Shown: positions 34,055 to 44,267 of the stretch, one piece after another
Position numbering within the stretch: the stretch's first letter is position 1
Layout of the letters: the number at the start of each line of letters is the position of its first letter
DNA from: Pseudomonadota bacterium
GTDB lineage: Bacteria; Pseudomonadota; Gammaproteobacteria; Xanthomonadales; Xanthomonadaceae
Assembly: GCA_021821195.1 (NCBI GenBank)
Contig: JAKACT010000009.1
Location: forward strand, 1-46,157
DNA length: 46,157 nucleotides
Direction of reading: 5' to 3'
Made by a program: the position numbers and the translations under genes
Notes under the pieces: model-generated
Told to the model about the DNA's origin: nothing
Databases searched by the model: none
The model's input: only the letters and a program-made list of their open reading frames with translations

Positions 34055-35389
34055 ATGAGCATCCTCACCGAAGCGCAGGCCAAGGCCATCCTGGACAAGG
34101 TCATCGCCCTCTCCAAGGCCGACGAATGCAGTGCCTCGCTGTCCGGCTCGGTCAGCGGCAACATCCGGTTCGCGCTCAACAACGTGTCCACCAGCGGCAT
34201 CGTCGAAGACACCAGCCTTGCGGTGTCGGTGGCGTTCGGCAAGCGCGTGGGCGTGGCCAGCATCAACGAGTTCGACGACGCCGCGCTGGAGCGGGTGGTG
34301 CGTCGCGCCGAGGACCTGGCCCGGCTGGCGCCGGAAAACCCGGAACACATGCCGATCATCGACAAGCAGGACTACCGCCCTAGCCCCACCTTCAGCGAAT
34401 CCACCGCCGCCATCGACCCCGGCTTCCGCGCCCGGGTGGCCGCCGACTCCATCGCCCCGTGCAAGGCCGAGAAGCTGATCGCCGCGGGCTTCCTAGAGGA
34501 TGGCCAGAGCTTCGTCGCCTTCGCCAACAGCAAGGGCAACTTCGGCTACCAGCGCGCCACCGACTTCAACTACACCTGCACCGTGCGCACCGAGGACGGC
34601 CGCGGCTCCGGCTGGGTGGGGCGCAACCTCAAGGACGCCGCCGACTTCCGCGCCTCGCAGGACATCGAGATCGCCAAGCGCAAGGCGCTGGCTTCGGCCG
34701 ACGCCAAGGCGCTGGAGCCGGGCAAGTACACGGTGATCCTGGAGCCGGCCGCGGCCGCCGGGCTGGTCAGCTTCATGATGAATTTCTTCGATGCGCGCAG
34801 CGCCGACGAAGGCCGCAGCTTCCTGTCCAAGAAGGGCGGCGGCAACAAGCTGGGCGAGCTGGTCTACGACCCGCGGGTCAACCTGCATGCCGACCCCTGG
34901 CATACGGACGCGCCGGTGCTGCCGTGGGACGACGAAGGCCTGCCGCGCGAGCGCATGGACATCATCAAGGACGGCCGCATCGCCAACCTCAACTACTCGC
35001 GCTACTGGGCGCAGAAGCAGGGCAAGACCGCCAACGCGCGCCCCGGCAACCTGCTGATGGGCGGCGGCGACAAGTCCATCGCAGACCTGGTCAAGGGCAC
35101 CCAGAAGGGCATCCTGGTCACCCGCACCTGGTACATCCGGATGGTCGACCCGCAGACCGTGCTGCTCACCGGCCTGACCCGCGACGGCACCTTCTACATC
35201 GAGGACGGACAGATCAAGCACCCGGTGAAGAACTTCCGCTTCAACGAATCGCCGGTGATCATGCTCAACAACATCGACGAGCTGGGCAAGCCGGTGCGGG
35301 TGGCCGGCGACGAATCCAGCTTCGTGATGATGATCCCGCCGATGCGCCTGCGCGATTTCACCTTCACCTCACTGTCGGATGCGGTCTGA
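34055..35389 (+). CDS. TldE/PmbA-family protein
   Basis: A 444-residue partner subunit of TldD-type proteases. It has the TldD/PmbA fold with GGGNKLGELVYDPRVNL and GNLLMGGGDKS segments but no HExxxH, as is normal for TldE, which completes the substrate cavity but does not bind zinc. It has no signal peptide (MSILTEAQAKAILDK), although both TldDs have Tat signals. Either it stays inside, or it is carried out with a TldD before folding is complete. AAGGAGAAGC precedes the ATG. Confidence 0.92.
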   Translation: MSILTEAQAKAILDKVIALSKADECSASLSGSVSGNIRFALNNVSTSGIVEDTSLAVSVAFGKRVGVASINEFDDAALERVVRRAEDLARLAPENPEHMPIIDKQDYRPSPTFSESTAAIDPGFRARVAADSIAPCKAEKLIAAGFLEDGQSFVAFANSKGNFGYQRATDFNYTCTVRTEDGRGSGWVGRNLKDAADFRASQDIEIAKRKALASADAKALEPGKYTVILEPAAAAGLVSFMMNFFDARSADEGRSFLSKKGGGNKLGELVYDPRVNLHADPWHTDAPVLPWDDEGLPRERMDIIKDGRIANLNYSRYWAQKQGKTANARPGNLLMGGGDKSIADLVKGTQKGILVTRTWYIRMVDPQTVLLTGLTRDGTFYIEDGQIKHPVKNFRFNESPVIMLNNIDELGKPVRVAGDESSFVMMIPPMRLRDFTFTSLSDAV

Positions 35390-35402
35390 GCCGGGCCTGG
35401 CC

Positions 35403-36101
35403 ATGACCCGCGCCGGGTTCCTGCGGCTGCTGCTGGGTGCAGCCGCGGGGGCCCTGGTGCCGCCGGTGCTTGCCCAGTCCGGCCGCTACGATTTCTGGTT
35501 CACCCGCCTGAAGTACGACTCCGGCGACTGGGACGTGGACGCGCGGATGCCGTCCAACCTGGTCACCTCGCTGATCGACTACACCTCGCTGCGGGTGGAC
35601 CCGAAGGAGCACGTGGTCGAGCTGGCCGACCCGAAGATGCTGCAGGCGCCGTTCTGCTACCTCGCCGGGCACAAGCTGGTGGAGTTCAACCCGGCCGAGC
35701 GGCGCAATTTCGAGCGCTACCTGCGCAACGGCGGCTTCGTCTTCGTGGACGACTGCAACCACGACATCGACGGGCTGTTCGCCAAGTCCTTCGAAGCGCA
35801 GGTGGCGTCGATCTTCGGCAAGGCCGCGCTCAGGAAGCTCCCCAACGCACACCCGCTGTATTCGAGTTTCTTCAAGTTCCCGGAAGGCCCGCCCGCCACC
35901 GGCTTCGAGCTCAACGGCTGGGGCGACGACCTGGTCCACGACTACCTGCAGGGCATCGAGTTCGACGGCCGCCTGGGCCTGCTCTACAGCAACAAGGACT
36001 ACGGCTGCGAGTGGGACTACGACTGGCGCAACAAGCGCTTCCTGGCCGAAGACAACACCCGCTTCGGCGTCAACATCGTGATGTATGCCCTGCTGTCCTG
36101 A
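35403..36101 (+). CDS. DUF4159 exported protein
   Basis: A 232-residue exported protein. The signal is RAGFLRLLLGAAAGALVPPVLA with one Arg, so it may use Sec or a degenerate Tat route. The mature part, FWFTRLKYDSGDWDVD to GGFVFVDDCNHD, is a DUF4159 domain with a GATase-like fold. DUF4159 genes commonly precede MoxR-DUF58-BatA clusters. ATG 35403 is favoured because the signal begins there; an upstream ATG at 35379 overlaps TldE. Confidence 0.87.
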   Translation: MTRAGFLRLLLGAAAGALVPPVLAQSGRYDFWFTRLKYDSGDWDVDARMPSNLVTSLIDYTSLRVDPKEHVVELADPKMLQAPFCYLAGHKLVEFNPAERRNFERYLRNGGFVFVDDCNHDIDGLFAKSFEAQVASIFGKAALRKLPNAHPLYSSFFKFPEGPPATGFELNGWGDDLVHDYLQGIEFDGRLGLLYSNKDYGCEWDYDWRNKRFLAEDNTRFGVNIVMYALLS

Positions 36102-36114
36102 ACCGGAAAACGCC

Positions 36115-37113
<999 letters not shown>

Positions 37114-37122
37114 TACCCGCCG

Positions 37123-38007
37123 ATGGTCGCGCCGCTGATCCCCCCCGACGTCCGCAGCCGGCTGCAGTCCCTGCGCCTGCAGGTGCGGCGTGCGCGCGGC
37201 GAACGCGGCATCGGCGCGCACCGCAGCCCCAGCCGCGGCGTCGGGCTGGAGTTCGCACAGTACCGCGGCTACGAGCCCGGCGACGAGCCGCGCCAGATCG
37301 ACTGGAAACTCTATGCCCGCGCCGACCGCTTCTTCGTGCGCGAAGCCGAGCGCGAAAGCCCGCTGACCGTCTGGCTGCTGCTGGACGCCAGCGCCTCGAT
37401 GGCGCAGGCCGACCAGGCCCGGCCCGACTGGCGCCGACTGGACGCTGCGAAATCCCTGGCCGCCTGCATCGCCGAGCTGGCGCTGGCGCAGGGCGACCGC
37501 TTCGGGCTGGTGGTGCTGGCGGAAAACGGCCTGCAGCTGCTGCCGCCCGGCCACGGCCCGCGCGGACGTGACCGCTTGTGGTTGGCGCTGCATGCGGTGC
37601 AGGCGGGCGGCGGGTTTCCAGCGAACGAACGGCTGCACCCGCTGTGGGAGCGGATCGGCGGCCATGACCTGGTGGTGCTGCTCAGCGACGGTTTCGACGA
37701 GGGCGCGGTGGCGCTTGCCGAGACGCTGGCCAAGGCCGGCCGCGAGGTGCTGTTCCTGCAGCTGCTGACCGTAGAGGAGCGCGACTTCCCGTTCACCGAT
37801 GGCCACCTCTTCCGCGACCCGGAAACCGGTGAACAGCTGCCCGGCGATGGCCGCCTGCTGCGCGAGGATTACCTCCATCGCTTCGCCGAGGCCCAGCGCC
37901 AGCTGGATGCGCGCCTCGACGCCGCCGGCGTCGTCCACGCCCGCCACGTGCTGGACGAGCCGCTGGACCAGCCCCTGCGGCAGCTGTTCGCGCCGGGGCG
38001 GCCTTGA
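37123..38007 (+). CDS. DUF58 vWA-like protein
   Basis: A 294-residue protein. It begins with the DUF58 segment (GVGLEFAQYRGYEPGDEPRQIDW) and has the vWA-like metal site DASASM at about residue 87. It works with MoxR ATPases. It overlaps the next gene at a TTGA junction. Confidence 0.93.
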   Translation: MVAPLIPPDVRSRLQSLRLQVRRARGERGIGAHRSPSRGVGLEFAQYRGYEPGDEPRQIDWKLYARADRFFVREAERESPLTVWLLLDASASMAQADQARPDWRRLDAAKSLAACIAELALAQGDRFGLVVLAENGLQLLPPGHGPRGRDRLWLALHAVQAGGGFPANERLHPLWERIGGHDLVVLLSDGFDEGAVALAETLAKAGREVLFLQLLTVEERDFPFTDGHLFRDPETGEQLPGDGRLLREDYLHRFAEAQRQLDARLDAAGVVHARHVLDEPLDQPLRQLFAPGRP

Positions 38008-39152
38008 GCCTGTCCCTGCTCCTGCCCGCCGCGCTGGCGGCGCTGGCCAGCCTGCTGTTGCCGCTGCTGCTGCATCTGGCGCGGCGCGACAACGTGCGCC
38101 CGCTGGATTTCGCCGCGCTGCGCTGGCTGCGCGCCCGCCCGCGTCCGCGCCGGCGGCTGCGCTTCGACGAATGGCCGCTGTTGCTGCTGCGCCTGCTGTT
38201 GCTCGCGCTGCTGGCGCTGTGGCTGGCGCGGCCGGTGCTGCACGGCGCACCGGACCTGCGACCGATGGTGGTGGTGATGCCGGGCGTGCCGGCTTCCGTC
38301 CTGCCCGCGCAGCAGCTGCCGGAAAACGCGCGTCGCCACTGGCTGGCGCAGGGACTGCCGCCGCTCGATGCGCCACCGCCCCCCACGCCGCAGCCCATCG
38401 CCAGCCTGCTGCGCGAACTGGATGCCGACCTGCCGGCCGGCGTGCCGCTGGTGGTGCTGGCCACGGCCCGCTTCGACGGTGCGGATGGGCGCGTTCCGCA
38501 GCTGTCGCGCGAATTGGATTGGCGGGTCGTCAATTCGGTGCCGGCCGCATCGAAACCGACCACCGAACCACCGCCGCCGACGCTTTACCTGCATGCGGAC
38601 GCCGGGCACGCGGCCGCCCTGCGCCCGCTGCGCGCCGCGGCGCATGCGTGGCAGGGAAAGGTGTTCGAGCTTGGCGCCGACGCCACTCCGCCCGACACCA
38701 CCGCGGTCGCGGTCTGGCTGTCATCCACGCCGATGCCTGGGGCATTGCGGGATTGGGTTGCGCGCGGTGGCGGCGTGCTGCTCGCACACGACGCGCCGCT
38801 GCCCGCAGGCACCACGCTGGCGCCGGTCTTGCGCGATGCCGCGGGCGTCCCGCTGCTGGAAAGCGGCAGCCTCGGCCGCGGGCGCCTGCTGCGCTTCCGC
38901 CAGCCGCTGCGCCCGGTGGACATGCCGCTGCTGCTGGAAGCCGAATTCCCGCAGCGCCTGCGCGAAGCGCTGGCACCGACGATGCAGCCGCCCGCCCGCG
39001 CCGATGCCCGCGCCTTCGCACCCACCACCGGCGCCCGCGCGCAGCCGCCGGCGCCGCGCGACCTGCAGCCGTGGCTGGCCGTGCTGATCGCGCTGCTGTT
39101 CGCCATCGAACGCTGGCTGGCCACCGCCCGCCGCCGCGGAGCCAGTGCATGA
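38004..39152 (+). CDS. BatA-like membrane protein (aerotolerance N-terminal domain; TTG start)
   Basis: A 382-residue membrane protein. An N-terminal hydrophobic helix (LLPAALAALASLLLPLLLHLA) with the DNVRPLDFAALRWL motif is typical of BatA/aerotolerance-regulator domains; a second helix follows near 55-75, then a periplasmic region, and a C-terminal helix (WLAVLIALLFAIERWL). The start is TTG at 38004, overlapping the DUF58 stop, as no ATG fits. Its stop overlaps the next ATG. Confidence 0.85.
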   Translation: MSLSLLLPAALAALASLLLPLLLHLARRDNVRPLDFAALRWLRARPRPRRRLRFDEWPLLLLRLLLLALLALWLARPVLHGAPDLRPMVVVMPGVPASVLPAQQLPENARRHWLAQGLPPLDAPPPPTPQPIASLLRELDADLPAGVPLVVLATARFDGADGRVPQLSRELDWRVVNSVPAASKPTTEPPPPTLYLHADAGHAAALRPLRAAAHAWQGKVFELGADATPPDTTAVAVWLSSTPMPGALRDWVARGGGVLLAHDAPLPAGTTLAPVLRDAAGVPLLESGSLGRGRLLRFRQPLRPVDMPLLLEAEFPQRLREALAPTMQPPARADARAFAPTTGARAQPPAPRDLQPWLAVLIALLFAIERWLATARRRGASA

Positions 39153-41272
39153 GTGCCGACGCGCTGCCGCATGCAGCCTGGCGCGCCGCGCGGCTTCGGG
39201 CGCTCGCCATCCTTGCCGCGTTTGCACTGCCGTGGCTGGCGGCGCTGGCCGCCTGCACGCTGCGTTTCGTCGGCCGCACGCCGGCGCTGCTTGTGGTCGG
39301 CATCGGCCTGTTGCTGCTCGCCTTCGTCGCCATCCTGCAGTGGCGGCGTCTGGATCTGCGCTGGCTGCTGCGTGCGCTCAATGCGCGCAGCGACATGGAA
39401 GACAGCGCCGACCTGCTCGCGGCCCCACCCGCAGGCGGCGCGCTGCGGCAGCTGCAGCGGCAGCGCCTGCAGCAGCGGCTGGCGGCACAGCCTGCCGAGT
39501 TGCGCCCCTTATGGCCGTGGCCGCGGCTGGCGGCATCGACGCTGGCGGCTGCACTGCTGCTGGCCGCTGCGTTGGTGTGGTCGCCGCGCCCAGCCGAAGT
39601 GTCCGACGGTGTCGCGCCAGCCGCTCCGGGCGCAACCTCGCCACTGCGCTTGGCATCCAGCCAGCTGCAGCTCACGCCGCCGCGCTATACCGGCCTGCCC
39701 ACGCGCCGGGTCAGCGCACTGTCCGCCTCCGCGCCGCAGGGCACGCAGTTGCGCTGGATGCTGGCATTCAACGGCACGCCGGATCATGTCGCGCTGGTAT
39801 TCCTCGATGGTCGGCGCCTGCCGCTGCAACCGCGTGACGGCAGCTGGCAGGCCGGGCTGCGGCTGGATGCCTCGGTGCTCTACCGCATCGAACTCGATGG
39901 CCGCCTGCTGGATGCCGGCAAGCCGCACCGCCTCGATGCCCTGCCCGACCGCCCGCCGCAGCTCAAGGTGCTGGCGCCGGCGCGCAGCCTGAGCCTCGCC
40001 CCACCCGGGCAGCCCGGCTGGGAGCTGGCGTTCGAGGTGGAAGACGATTACGGCGTCGCCACGCAGGCCACGCTGCAGCTCACGCTGGCGCAGGGCAGCG
40101 GCGAGAACATCACCTTCCGCGAACTCAGCCTGCCGCTGCAGGGGCAAGGCGCGTCGCTGCGCCGCCGCTTCAGCCATCGCGTGGCGCTGGCCGCGTTGGG
40201 CCTGCAGGCAGGCGACGACCTGATCGCCCGACTGTTGGCGACGGACAACCGCAGCCCGCAGCCGCAGGTCGTGCGCAGCCCCGCGCTGATCCTGCGCCTG
40301 CAGGCCGCCGCCAGCGAGGAGCCCAGCGGCATCGAAGGCGTGGTCAAGCGCGTCCTGCCCGCGTACTTCCGCAGCCAGCGGCAGATCATCCTCGACGCCG
40401 AAGCGCTGCTGAAGCAGAGGCCGAAGCTCGCCGCCGCGCGCTACCTGCAGAAATCCGATGCGCTCGGCGTGGACCAGCGCATCCTGCGCCTACGCTACGG
40501 CCAGTTCCTCGGCGAGGAGGCCGAAGACGGCCCGGCGCTGCCTACCGCCGATGCGGGCGGACACGACGCGGATGATGGCGGCGACCATGCCGGCCACGAC
40601 CACCCCGCGCCCGCGCCCGCCACCACCTTCGGCCAGGACGTCGACCTGCTGGAAGCCTACGGCCACACCCACGACCACGCCGAAGCCGCCACCCTGCTCG
40701 ACCCGCAGACCCGCGCCACCCTGAAGCTGGCGCTGGACCAGATGTGGCAGTCGGAACTGCAGCTGCGCCAGGGCCATCCCGAGAGCGCGCTGCCGTTCGC
40801 CTACAAGGCGCTGGGCTACATCAAGCAGGTGCAGCAGGCCGAACGCATCTATCTGGCGCGGGTGGGCCCGCAGCTGCCGCCAATCGACGAGGGTCGCCGT
40901 CTTGGCGGCAAGCGCGAGGGCCTGGCACCGCGCCCGGACCCGCTGCGCGCCGCGCCGCCGACCGATGTCGACATCACCGCGCTGTGGCAGCAACTGGACG
41001 CCGCGACTGCGAGCGCGGTACCCACGCAGTCGCTGGCCGCGCTGCAGGCCTGGTTGCGCCGGTACGGCCAACGCGCCGCCGATCCGCTAGCGCTGCAGGC
41101 CGCGCTGGATGCGCTGCAACGCGATCCAGCCTGCGCCGGGTGCCTCGAACGCCTGCGCGCCCAGCTGTGGCCGCTGCTGCCCACGCCGCCGGCAGCGGTC
41201 CCGCGCCGTCCGGCCCCGGACGCGCAGGGGCAGCGCTACCTCGACGCGCTGGATGCGGAGGCGAAGCGATGA
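39149..41272 (+). CDS. DUF4175-like membrane protein
   Basis: A 707-residue protein with two or three N-terminal membrane segments (about 20-60 and 125-145) and a large soluble region likely in the periplasm. A His/Asp-rich stretch at about 469-520 (GGHDADDGGDHAGHDH and later YGHTHDHAE) could bind metal. A coiled coil follows. Distantly DUF4175-like; the function is unknown. Four-base overlaps at both ends show translational coupling. Confidence 0.75.
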   Translation: MSADALPHAAWRAARLRALAILAAFALPWLAALAACTLRFVGRTPALLVVGIGLLLLAFVAILQWRRLDLRWLLRALNARSDMEDSADLLAAPPAGGALRQLQRQRLQQRLAAQPAELRPLWPWPRLAASTLAAALLLAAALVWSPRPAEVSDGVAPAAPGATSPLRLASSQLQLTPPRYTGLPTRRVSALSASAPQGTQLRWMLAFNGTPDHVALVFLDGRRLPLQPRDGSWQAGLRLDASVLYRIELDGRLLDAGKPHRLDALPDRPPQLKVLAPARSLSLAPPGQPGWELAFEVEDDYGVATQATLQLTLAQGSGENITFRELSLPLQGQGASLRRRFSHRVALAALGLQAGDDLIARLLATDNRSPQPQVVRSPALILRLQAAASEEPSGIEGVVKRVLPAYFRSQRQIILDAEALLKQRPKLAAARYLQKSDALGVDQRILRLRYGQFLGEEAEDGPALPTADAGGHDADDGGDHAGHDHPAPAPATTFGQDVDLLEAYGHTHDHAEAATLLDPQTRATLKLALDQMWQSELQLRQGHPESALPFAYKALGYIKQVQQAERIYLARVGPQLPPIDEGRRLGGKREGLAPRPDPLRAAPPTDVDITALWQQLDAATASAVPTQSLAALQAWLRRYGQRAADPLALQAALDALQRDPACAGCLERLRAQLWPLLPTPPAAVPRRPAPDAQGQRYLDALDAEAKR

Positions 41273-43044
41273 CCGCGGCCACGCCCGAACTCCTCACCGC
41301 CGGCGTGCTGGCGCTGGCCGCGCTGCTGGCCTGCGCGCGGTTGCTGCACGGCCACCTGCGCCGGGATCGCACGCAGCCTGCGCCGCGCTGGAAGCTGCCG
41401 CTGCTGCTGATGGCGCAGCCGCTGCTGGCGGCGCTGCTGTTCTTCGGCCTGTTCCCGCCGGCGCGGCCGCTCGATGCCGGGGTGATGACCGTCTATACCG
41501 TCGGCGCGAACCCCACCGCGGCCGATGCCGGCACGCTGCGCATTGCACTGCCGGAGGCGCCTGCAGGCACCGGCGCGGAGCCCGCGCCCGACCTTGCCAC
41601 CGCCCTGCGCCGCCATCCGGGCGTGCGCGGCCTGCGCATCGTCGGCAGCGGGCTGGACGTGCGCGACGTGGACGCCGCCCGCGGCCTCCTGCTGCGCTTC
41701 CATCCCGCCGCGCGGCCGGCCGGCATTGTCGATGTGCAGGCGCCGACGACGGTCGCGCCCGGCAATGCCTTCCGCGTGCGTGGCCGGATTGGCGGCATCG
41801 AGGCCGGCACGCTGGAACTGCTGGACCCCGCGGTGCGTGTCATCGCACGCACGACCGCCCCTGCAGACGGCAGTTTCGCCCTGCAGGGCGTGGCGCGCAG
41901 CGTCGGCACGTTCTCTTTCCAATTGCGCCTGCGCGATGCGAAGGGCCAGATCCGCGACAGCCTTCCATTGCCGCTGCAGGTCATCGCGCCCGCTGCGCCG
42001 CGCCTGCTGGTGCTGGCCGGTGCGCCCGATCCCGAACTGAAATACCTGCGCCGCTGGGCGCTGGATGCCGGCGTCGGCCTGCATACGCGGGTGAGCGTCG
42101 GTGCCGGACTGGTGCTGGGCGATGCACCAGTGGCGCTGGACGATGCCAGCCTGCGCCGGTTCGACGCCGTGCTGCTGGACACCCGCAGCCTGCACGCACT
42201 GGGCGATGCCGAACTGCGTGCGCTCACCCGCGCCACCCGCGACGGCTTGGGCCTGCTGCTGCGGCTGGATGCGCCGCTGTCGCCGGTCGTGCGCGCCCGA
42301 CTGCGCGGCTGGGGCTATGCGGTGGATGCGGGCACCCGCAACGCGCCGGTGCAGCTGGCGAACACGGCCCTGCAATCGGCTGGCGAGCCCGCCCTGCCCA
42401 GCCTGGGCCGGACCGTGGTGGCCGTGCAGGCCGGCGATGCATTGCCGCTGCTGCGCGACGTGCAGGCGCTGCCGCTGGCGTGGTGGCGTCCACTGGGGCG
42501 CGGTCGGGTCGGACTGGTGGCACTGACCGACAGCTACCGGCTGCCACTGGCCGGCCACGCCGCCGTCCATGCACGCCTGTGGAGCGAGCTGCTGGCGGGC
42601 ATCGCCCGTTCAACTACCGCTGCCACGCCGGCACCGCCTGCCGGTCCGATCTGGGTTGGCCAGCGTGCGGTGCTGTGCAGCGTCGATGGGAACGCTACGG
42701 TGATCGCTCCCGACGGCAACCGCGCGCCACTGGCCATCGATCCGTCCAGCGGTGCGCGCAGCTGCGCCGCGTTCTGGCCGCGCATCCCAGGCTGGCACCA
42801 ATTGCAGGCTCGCGACACACAAACCGCATTCGCGGTGCTGCCGGCAGCTACGGGGCTGGCGTGGCAGGCGCAGCGGCGCTTCGATGCCACCGCGGCGTTG
42901 GCCGCGCAGTCGCCCACCGTGCAGGCAACGCGCGCTACTGCGGTTCAACGCGGCGCGCCGTGGCCATGGCTGGCCGCATGGCTGGCGCTCGCGGCGCTGG
43001 CGTGGTGGCTGGAACGGCGGCGGTCGACGCCGCAGGCCCGGTGA
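41269..43044 (+). CDS. Large membrane-anchored protein with GATase-like region
   Basis: A 591-residue protein. Two N-terminal membrane helices (about 8-27 and 43-63), a periplasmic part with a carboxypeptidase-regulatory-like beta domain around 160-240 and a glutamine-amidotransferase-like region around 240-440, and a C-terminal helix (WLAAWLALAALAWWL). It resembles the membrane proteins that end MoxR-DUF58-BatA clusters. It converges with fur, with one base between the stop codons. Confidence 0.75.
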   Translation: MTAATPELLTAGVLALAALLACARLLHGHLRRDRTQPAPRWKLPLLLMAQPLLAALLFFGLFPPARPLDAGVMTVYTVGANPTAADAGTLRIALPEAPAGTGAEPAPDLATALRRHPGVRGLRIVGSGLDVRDVDAARGLLLRFHPAARPAGIVDVQAPTTVAPGNAFRVRGRIGGIEAGTLELLDPAVRVIARTTAPADGSFALQGVARSVGTFSFQLRLRDAKGQIRDSLPLPLQVIAPAAPRLLVLAGAPDPELKYLRRWALDAGVGLHTRVSVGAGLVLGDAPVALDDASLRRFDAVLLDTRSLHALGDAELRALTRATRDGLGLLLRLDAPLSPVVRARLRGWGYAVDAGTRNAPVQLANTALQSAGEPALPSLGRTVVAVQAGDALPLLRDVQALPLAWWRPLGRGRVGLVALTDSYRLPLAGHAAVHARLWSELLAGIARSTTAATPAPPAGPIWVGQRAVLCSVDGNATVIAPDGNRAPLAIDPSSGARSCAAFWPRIPGWHQLQARDTQTAFAVLPAATGLAWQAQRRFDATAALAAQSPTVQATRATAVQRGAPWPWLAAWLALAALAWWLERRRSTPQAR

Positions 43045-43045
43045 C

Positions 43046-43444
43046 TCAGCGCTTCTTGCGCACGTACAGCACCAGCGCGTGGTCGACGATCTCGTAGCCG
43101 TGCTCGGCGGCGATCTTCTGCTGCAGCTGCTCGATCTCGTCGCTGTGGAACTCGATCACCTTGCCAGTGTCGACGTCAACCATGTGGTCGTGGTGTTCGC
43201 CGCGATCCAGCTCGTAGACGGCGGTGCCGCCCTCGAAGTTGTGCTTCAGCACCAGGCCGGCGGACTCGAACTGCGTCAACACGCGGTAGATCGTGGCCAG
43301 GCCGATTTCCTCGGACTCCGCCAACAGCTGGCGGTAGATGTCCTCCGCGGTCATGTGCCGGGGCTTGGCGTGCTCCAGCAGTTCCAGGATGCGCAGCCGC
43401 GGATGGGTGACCTTGAGCCCGGCCTTGCGTAGATCCTGCGACAT
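43046..43444 (-). CDS. fur: Ferric uptake regulator
   Basis: A 132-residue iron-dependent repressor. It has the winged helix (DLRKAGLKVTHPRLRILELL), the family segment IGLATIYRVLTQFESAGL, and the metal region GEHHDHMVDVDTGKVIEF. The CxxC pair present in E. coli Fur at this place is VDVD, so the structural zinc site is absent. The start is 43444, 6 bases from GGAGAG; a second ATG at 43450 sits too close to it. Divergent from bamE, the usual fur-omlA pair. Confidence 0.96.
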   Translation of the reverse strand: MSQDLRKAGLKVTHPRLRILELLEHAKPRHMTAEDIYRQLLAESEEIGLATIYRVLTQFESAGLVLKHNFEGGTAVYELDRGEHHDHMVDVDTGKVIEFHSDEIEQLQQKIAAEHGYEIVDHALVLYVRKKR

Positions 43445-43552
43445 CGACATCTCTCCGTGAATCAATCCAGTGCCGCCTGCCGGCATGTGAACGCCGCCGC
43501 CGCGCCGCGCGGCAACGCGGGTTGCGCGGGTCGATGCGGCGTGCCGGGAGTG

Positions 43553-43558
43553 TATCAT
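43553..43558 (+). promoter_or_regulatory. Candidate -10 of bamE
   Basis: TATCAT 31 bases before the bamE ATG, with only a weak -35 candidate. Fur could also bind nearby, but I saw no convincing Fur box. Confidence 0.35.
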
Positions 43559-43588
43559 CGGCACTTCCGCCACTGCCCCGTCCTGCCA

Positions 43589-43981
43589 ATGCGCAAGCTG
43601 CTCCTTCTTCTCCTTGCCACCTTGCTGGTCAGCGGCTGCGGCCTGCTGTACCGCCAGCCGATCTTCCAGGGCAACCTGCTCGACAAGACCGCGGTGGACC
43701 AGCTGCAGGCGGGCATGGATCGGCAGCAGGTGATGGTGCTGCTGGGCACGCCGTCGATCCGCGACCCCTTCCACCACGACCGCTGGGACTACGTGGCCAG
43801 CCAGCGCATCGGCCGCACCGGCAAGCCGGAAGTGAAGGCCATGACGCTGTGGTTCGAGAACGGCCAGCTGTCGCGCTGGGAAGGCGAATACTTCCCCGAG
43901 CAGGATTCCGAGCTGTCGCGCAACGCGATCCGCTACTTCGGCCCGAACCTGGCCAAGGACAAGAACAAGCGCCGCCGCTAA
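43589..43981 (+). CDS. bamE: Outer membrane protein assembly factor BamE (OmlA/SmpA)
   Basis: A 130-residue lipoprotein of the Bam complex, which inserts beta-barrel proteins into the outer membrane. The lipobox is LLVSGC; the mature part has YRQPIFQGNLLDK and the conserved GMDRQQVMVLLGTPSIRDPFHHDRWDY. ATG 43589 gives the normal signal length. Standard partner of fur. Confidence 0.96.
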   Translation: MRKLLLLLLATLLVSGCGLLYRQPIFQGNLLDKTAVDQLQAGMDRQQVMVLLGTPSIRDPFHHDRWDYVASQRIGRTGKPEVKAMTLWFENGQLSRWEGEYFPEQDSELSRNAIRYFGPNLAKDKNKRRR

Positions 43982-43988
43982 GGCGGCG

Positions 43989-44267
43989 TCAACCGCGCTG
44001 GCGCCCGCGTGGCGCCGCGCTCCCGGCGCGCCGCCTGCGCGCCTGCTTGGGATCGCACTGCAGGGCGCGCAGCAATTCGATCCGGTCGCCCGCATGCAGG
44101 CGCGTGTGCAGTGTCGCCGCCTGCCCGAACACCGCCAGCGCGACGAACTCGCCCTCCAGCCGCCAGCCGGCCACGTCCAGTGCATCGCCGACGCAGGCGC
44201 CTGCTTCCACTTCCAGGTCAACGTGCTCGGCGCGATGCGGCCAGGCGCGCAGCAGCTGCACGCGCAT
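43989..44267 (-). CDS. RnfH-family protein (UPF0125)
   Basis: A 92-residue beta-grasp protein ([23 protein letters not shown]..., then GDRIELLRAL) with a basic C-terminal tail. Its function is not well known. It overlaps ratA (ATGA) and converges with bamE. Confidence 0.9.
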   Translation of the reverse strand: MRVQLLRAWPHRAEHVDLEVEAGACVGDALDVAGWRLEGEFVALAVFGQAATLHTRLHAGDRIELLRALQCDPKQARRRRAGSAAPRGRQRG

